A stretch of DNA of 64,000 bases from contig CM034128.1 in assembly GCA_019914995.1 (NCBI GenBank), positions 10,869,501-10,933,500 of the forward strand, in the 5' to 3' direction. The translations under genes were made by a program, and so were the position numbers. Below, one piece after another: positions 60,901-64,000 of the stretch (position 1 is the first letter of the stretch; the number at the start of each line of letters is the position of its first letter). Below the pieces are notes generated by a model. The model worked only from the letters and a program-made list of their open reading frames with translations. It ran no database searches and was not told where the DNA came from. The DNA comes from Acanthochlamys bracteata (taxonomy: Eukaryota > Streptophyta > Magnoliopsida > Pandanales > Velloziaceae).

Positions 60901-63109
60901 TGACAATTTTTTCTAATAAACATTGGGGCTTTTTCATCCTTTTCAATTGGAATGGCTTGCTATAAGTTTTATCTAGTTGTTGGATCTTCTCTTTACAGAA
61001 GCACGAATGTAGATGATGGCTGAGATTAAATTCTTTTCCCTCCTCCAGATTCTTGACAAAGCTTCTGACTGAAGACTTGCCCCGCCTATTTGTTCGGCCA
61101 AAGAAGATTGTCCTTGACTTTCAAAAAGGACAGGCTTTGGGTCCTGTATCAAACAATATTAAGACAGATTCTGTGCTGGACAAAAACACTTATTATGCTG
61201 GAGAGTTGTCAGTAACTCTGGTTGATGCCAGGAAGCTTCCGTCGTTATTCTTGGTATGCATCAACTGTTAATGGATCTTGTTTCTTTATCATTTTTATTT
61301 TTTCTGCATTTTCATTAAAAAAAATACCCGTAATTAAAAATTGCATGAGAAACATATCTATCACATTCTAGATTTTGTATTATTTCTACAGGCTTTTGAA
61401 ACATATATTTATTTGAACAATCTTACAATCTGTCAATAATGGCTGATTTTCTACAATTTATTCTTGGTCGACTCAGTTGCTTATATCAAGCAAATGCAAT
61501 TTTTACTTTTTTTAGTGTTAGTGACAATGTTGATGATATGTGAGCAATTGTTTTCATATTCATCAACAGGAAAGACGGATCCATATGTCATTCTCAGACT
61601 GGGCGATCAAGTTATTCGCAGCAAGAGAAATAGCCAGACAACAGTAATAGGACCTCCTGGAGAGCCTATATGGAATCAAGTGAGCCTTTACTAGTTTTTA
61701 CTATAGATTGGATTCTCTATTCAAGTCCTTATTGAGTATCTGTTGCACTTCAACATATTATTCTGGTGCAAACAGGATTTTCATCTGCTTGTGACCAACC
61801 CCAAAAAGCAGCGGTTGAGCATTGAAGTGAGAGATGCCTTCGGCCTTGTGGATTTCACTGTTGGCACTGGGGAGGTAATATGCCCTCCTTTATGACAAGA
61901 ATTAATCTCAATTTTAAAATTTCCAAGCTTATTCAGGATGCTGCCTAATGACACCCTATTGTTTGTGAAATGCTTAATTCTTTTAAAACGCAACTGGTTC
62001 AGGTATCATCACCGTTTGCTACTGAGCAAATCTGCCATCATACATGAGCCTTTCATATATCTGCCAGCATGAGCCTGAACCAATATGCTTGATTTCCTTG
62101 ATAAGTATTCTAGACTGATCACTGGGTATATGGCAGCTTTTGTGACCAAAACCTGCAGCAATAGAGGGATCTGATGGCTGCCTTTAGGAAACCCTGAAAT
62201 GAAGGCTTCCAGCATTATCTCAGTTGTTGTTCTTAAAAATATTATCTATGCAGCCATAGCAGAATCTGTTCTTGTCAGGAAACCATTTTTTTCTGATGCA
62301 TTTGACACACTAAAACATCTAAGCTTTTTAAGGAAAGTGGCTAATACGCAAGATTAAACATGTGTGCTCTTCTTTATCGTAGAAATAAACTATGATCTTG
62401 AACTATTGTCCATCTTCATGAAGCTTGAAGCTGTTTATTGAATTACATAATAGACTACATTCTAATATGCGAAAAACTTGCTTAACTAGGTTGACCTGAG
62501 TTCCCTTCAAGATACAGTACCAACAGACAAGATAGTAGCCTTGCGAGGAGGTTGGGGTCTACTGAGAAAGAAAATATCTGGAGAAATACTACTTCGCCTC
62601 ACTTATAAGGCATATGTTGAGGATGAAGAAGATGATACCTTACAAATGGCTGTGGTAGATACTGATGCATCTGATGATGAGATCGACGATTTGCAAACGA
62701 GTATATCTGGCCAAAGCCAAATCAGCTATTCGGATGGAAATGAAGAATCTTTTATGGATGTACTTGCTGCATTGCTTGTGAGTGAGGAATTCCAAGGCAT
62801 AGTGGCATCTGAAACCGTAGGCACAGATATTTCAGATGGATCTTCTTACTCAAATTCAGTTACCCCTGGAGCTACTTCACCTAATGATGAGTTTGTTAAG
62901 GAATTGAGTTTTTTTGGCACTAAAGGTGTGTTATCTGTGAACTATACCTTTTAGACATTGATGTAGTGAGCTGATCAACTTGGAATCCAAGTGGTTAATA
63001 ATGTTTCTTCTCCATCTCAGAGTCGACATTGGTATGGCTTGCTGCAATTACGAGCGTGGCCTTGCTGATTGCTGTTAATATTGGTGGTTCAAGTCTGTTC
63101 AATCCTTGA
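57845..63109 (+). CDS. NTMC2T5: SMP/C2 domain membrane protein, NTMC2 type 5
   Basis: Plant synaptotagmin-like lipid-transfer protein. Exons: 57845-58656, 59315-59556, 60189-60207, 61049-61253, about 61545-61679, 61776-61874, 62490-62925, 63021-63109; roughly 670-678 aa. An N-terminal region without clear domains is followed by a membrane segment at ~140 (GFFVFFFFVGVVF), the SMP lipid-binding domain (SVEWVNMVLGKLWKVYRSGL through AIPVLSVFLTKLLTEDLPRLF), a C2 domain (GELSVTLVDARKLPS; GKTDPYVILRLGDQVIRSK; GEPIWNQDFHLLV; FTVGTGEVDLSSL), an acidic Ser-rich linker and a C-terminal hydrophobic anchor (VWLAAITSVALLIAVNIGG). The first in-frame ATG is 57845. Exon 3 is 19 nt. The exon 4/5 junction is unresolved: the acceptor at 61569 breaks the frame, while one at 61544 keeps it but adds eight residues. 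Confidence 0.88.
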
Positions 63110-64000
63110 GGTGCTCATTGACCTGAAAGTCCACCAGTATATCGTTTGGGTGCGCAGGTAAAGTCCTCAGTGATTGTTTTTACTAGAGCTTGATGCAAAT
63201 AGTTGTAGGAACAACTGTGGAACTAATATGTATCTCTCGCATAATTTATGCATGTCCTGTATCCATCCGATGCTATTTAAGTTAGTTTTCCTTTACTGTT
63301 TTCGACTCTGGAATACCACAACATTTCGGCACTGATCTGAGTTTTTGCCTTTTACATTCTTTATATTAATGGCACACTGATATTAGCTGATACTTCTTTT
63401 GAGTTACTAATTACTCTTCCTTTCTGTTCAGGTTTTTTCTTTTGGGAGATTTTTTCTTATGAACCAATGAGGTTCTTTTTTGGTGTTTCTTCACATCTTC
63501 TGTAAGTACTCGTTGAAGAGAGGATGCTATTTCGGCGATAATTTTTCCTATTGCTTTAGTGCGGATGTGCCATAATATAGTTGTAGACATGTATCTCTGT
63601 TCACAATTTTTTTCACAAGGAAATTACTCGTAATCGTTTTTAGTGGCTATTTAAACTTAGAACTACCACAGGCTAAGGCAGAATCTACGCGCAGATTGTC
63701 ACTGCCACTTTTCGTAAATTTATTTTGAGCCCGTTTGGCATTACGTTTCAGAAAAATAATTTTTTAATTTTTAATTATAATTTTAATATATTATTTATAA
63801 ATATAAAAAATTATTTAAAATTTTAAAGAATAAAAAAATTTTATGTAATGATTTTTTAAATATTTTTTTATTATTTTTTAAAAAATAAAAAAAATAGAAT
63901 TTATTTTTAAAAAAAATTTATTTCATAAAATTACTCTCAAACGCTCTCTTTAAATGATGTATATGAACATTTTGAAAGCAAAATCGAGAACTGAGACGAA
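63110..64000. other. 3' UTR and downstream flank, ending in MITE-like DNA
   Basis: 63,110 to about 63,650 is the probable 3' UTR of the NTMC2T5-like gene, possibly with an intron (GT at 63,158). The rest is mainly the element at 63728-63947. No coding potential. Confidence 0.5.
63728..63947 (+). mobile_element. AT-rich MITE-like element
   Basis: Left end AGCCCGTTTGGCATTACG, right end TACTCTCAAACGCTCT; read inverted the right end is AGAGCGTTTGAGAGTA, matching the left at about two thirds of positions. Interior shares AAAAAATTATTTAAAATTTTA and TTTATTTCATAAAATTA blocks with the other copies. Target duplication not recognisable. Confidence 0.6.

Noticed and set aside
1-64000. CRISPR arrays, operons, prophage, rRNA or biosynthetic clusters
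   Set aside because: Nothing of the kind is visible; the window is ordinary plant nuclear DNA with monocistronic, intron-containing genes.

Overview
This window is nuclear DNA from a flowering plant, most likely a eudicot. Genes carry many short GT-AG introns in AT-rich sequence, intergenic DNA is extremely AT-rich and holds small non-autonomous transposons, and the proteins are plant types (pentatricopeptide-repeat proteins, NPH3/BTB, BYPASS1-like, FEY, plant-type C2/SMP protein). I cannot name the species. I could model sixteen protein-coding genes (one cut by the window edge, one tentative) and one pseudogene; splice sites were chosen by hand so that reading frame and family motifs stay intact.

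Layout. 0.1-1.6 kb (-): uracil-DNA glycosylase, 3' part outside the window. 3.2-10.3 kb (+): M3 oligopeptidase in 17 exons. 11.8-13.2 kb (+): BRICK1, converging on 13.9-16.1 kb (-), a small complex I subunit (ESSS-like). 17.6-19.5 kb (+): bHLH factor of the ILR3 type, converging on 19.8-22.4 kb (-), a plastid ferredoxin/metallo-beta-lactamase protein. 23.2-26.2 kb (-): FEY-type short-chain dehydrogenase. 26.8-30.9 kb (-): U-box protein. 32.9-33.8 kb (-): BYPASS1-like. 36.7-38.6 kb (-): PLS/E-class PPR. 39.7-40.2 kb (+): MED32-like Mediator protein. 40.8-42.9 kb (-): 2Fe-2S thioredoxin-like/TPR protein. 45.8-49.0 kb (+): BTB/NPH3 protein. 49.4-50.2 kb (-): tentative small gene. 50.8-52.0 kb (-): P-class PPR. 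53.6-56.5 kb (-): broken, near full-length copy of AP-5 complex beta subunit. 57.8-63.1 kb (+): SMP/C2 membrane protein of the NTMC2 type 5 family.

The genes do not form a pathway; this is an ordinary gene-rich chromosome segment. The right half (E-class PPR, NPH3, AP-5 beta, NTMC2T5) recalls, from memory, gene order at Arabidopsis At1g50260-At1g50280 and At3g19830-At3g19870, which suggests conserved ancestral order. I saw no new defence, metabolic-cluster or mobile system. The most informative items are the decayed AP-5 beta copy, a clean hAT-like element with perfect 8-bp target duplication, a family of AT-rich MITE-like insertions, several unusual splice choices (GC-AG intron, competing acceptors, a 19-nt microexon), and an out-of-frame presequence-like reading frame upstream of the oligopeptidase.
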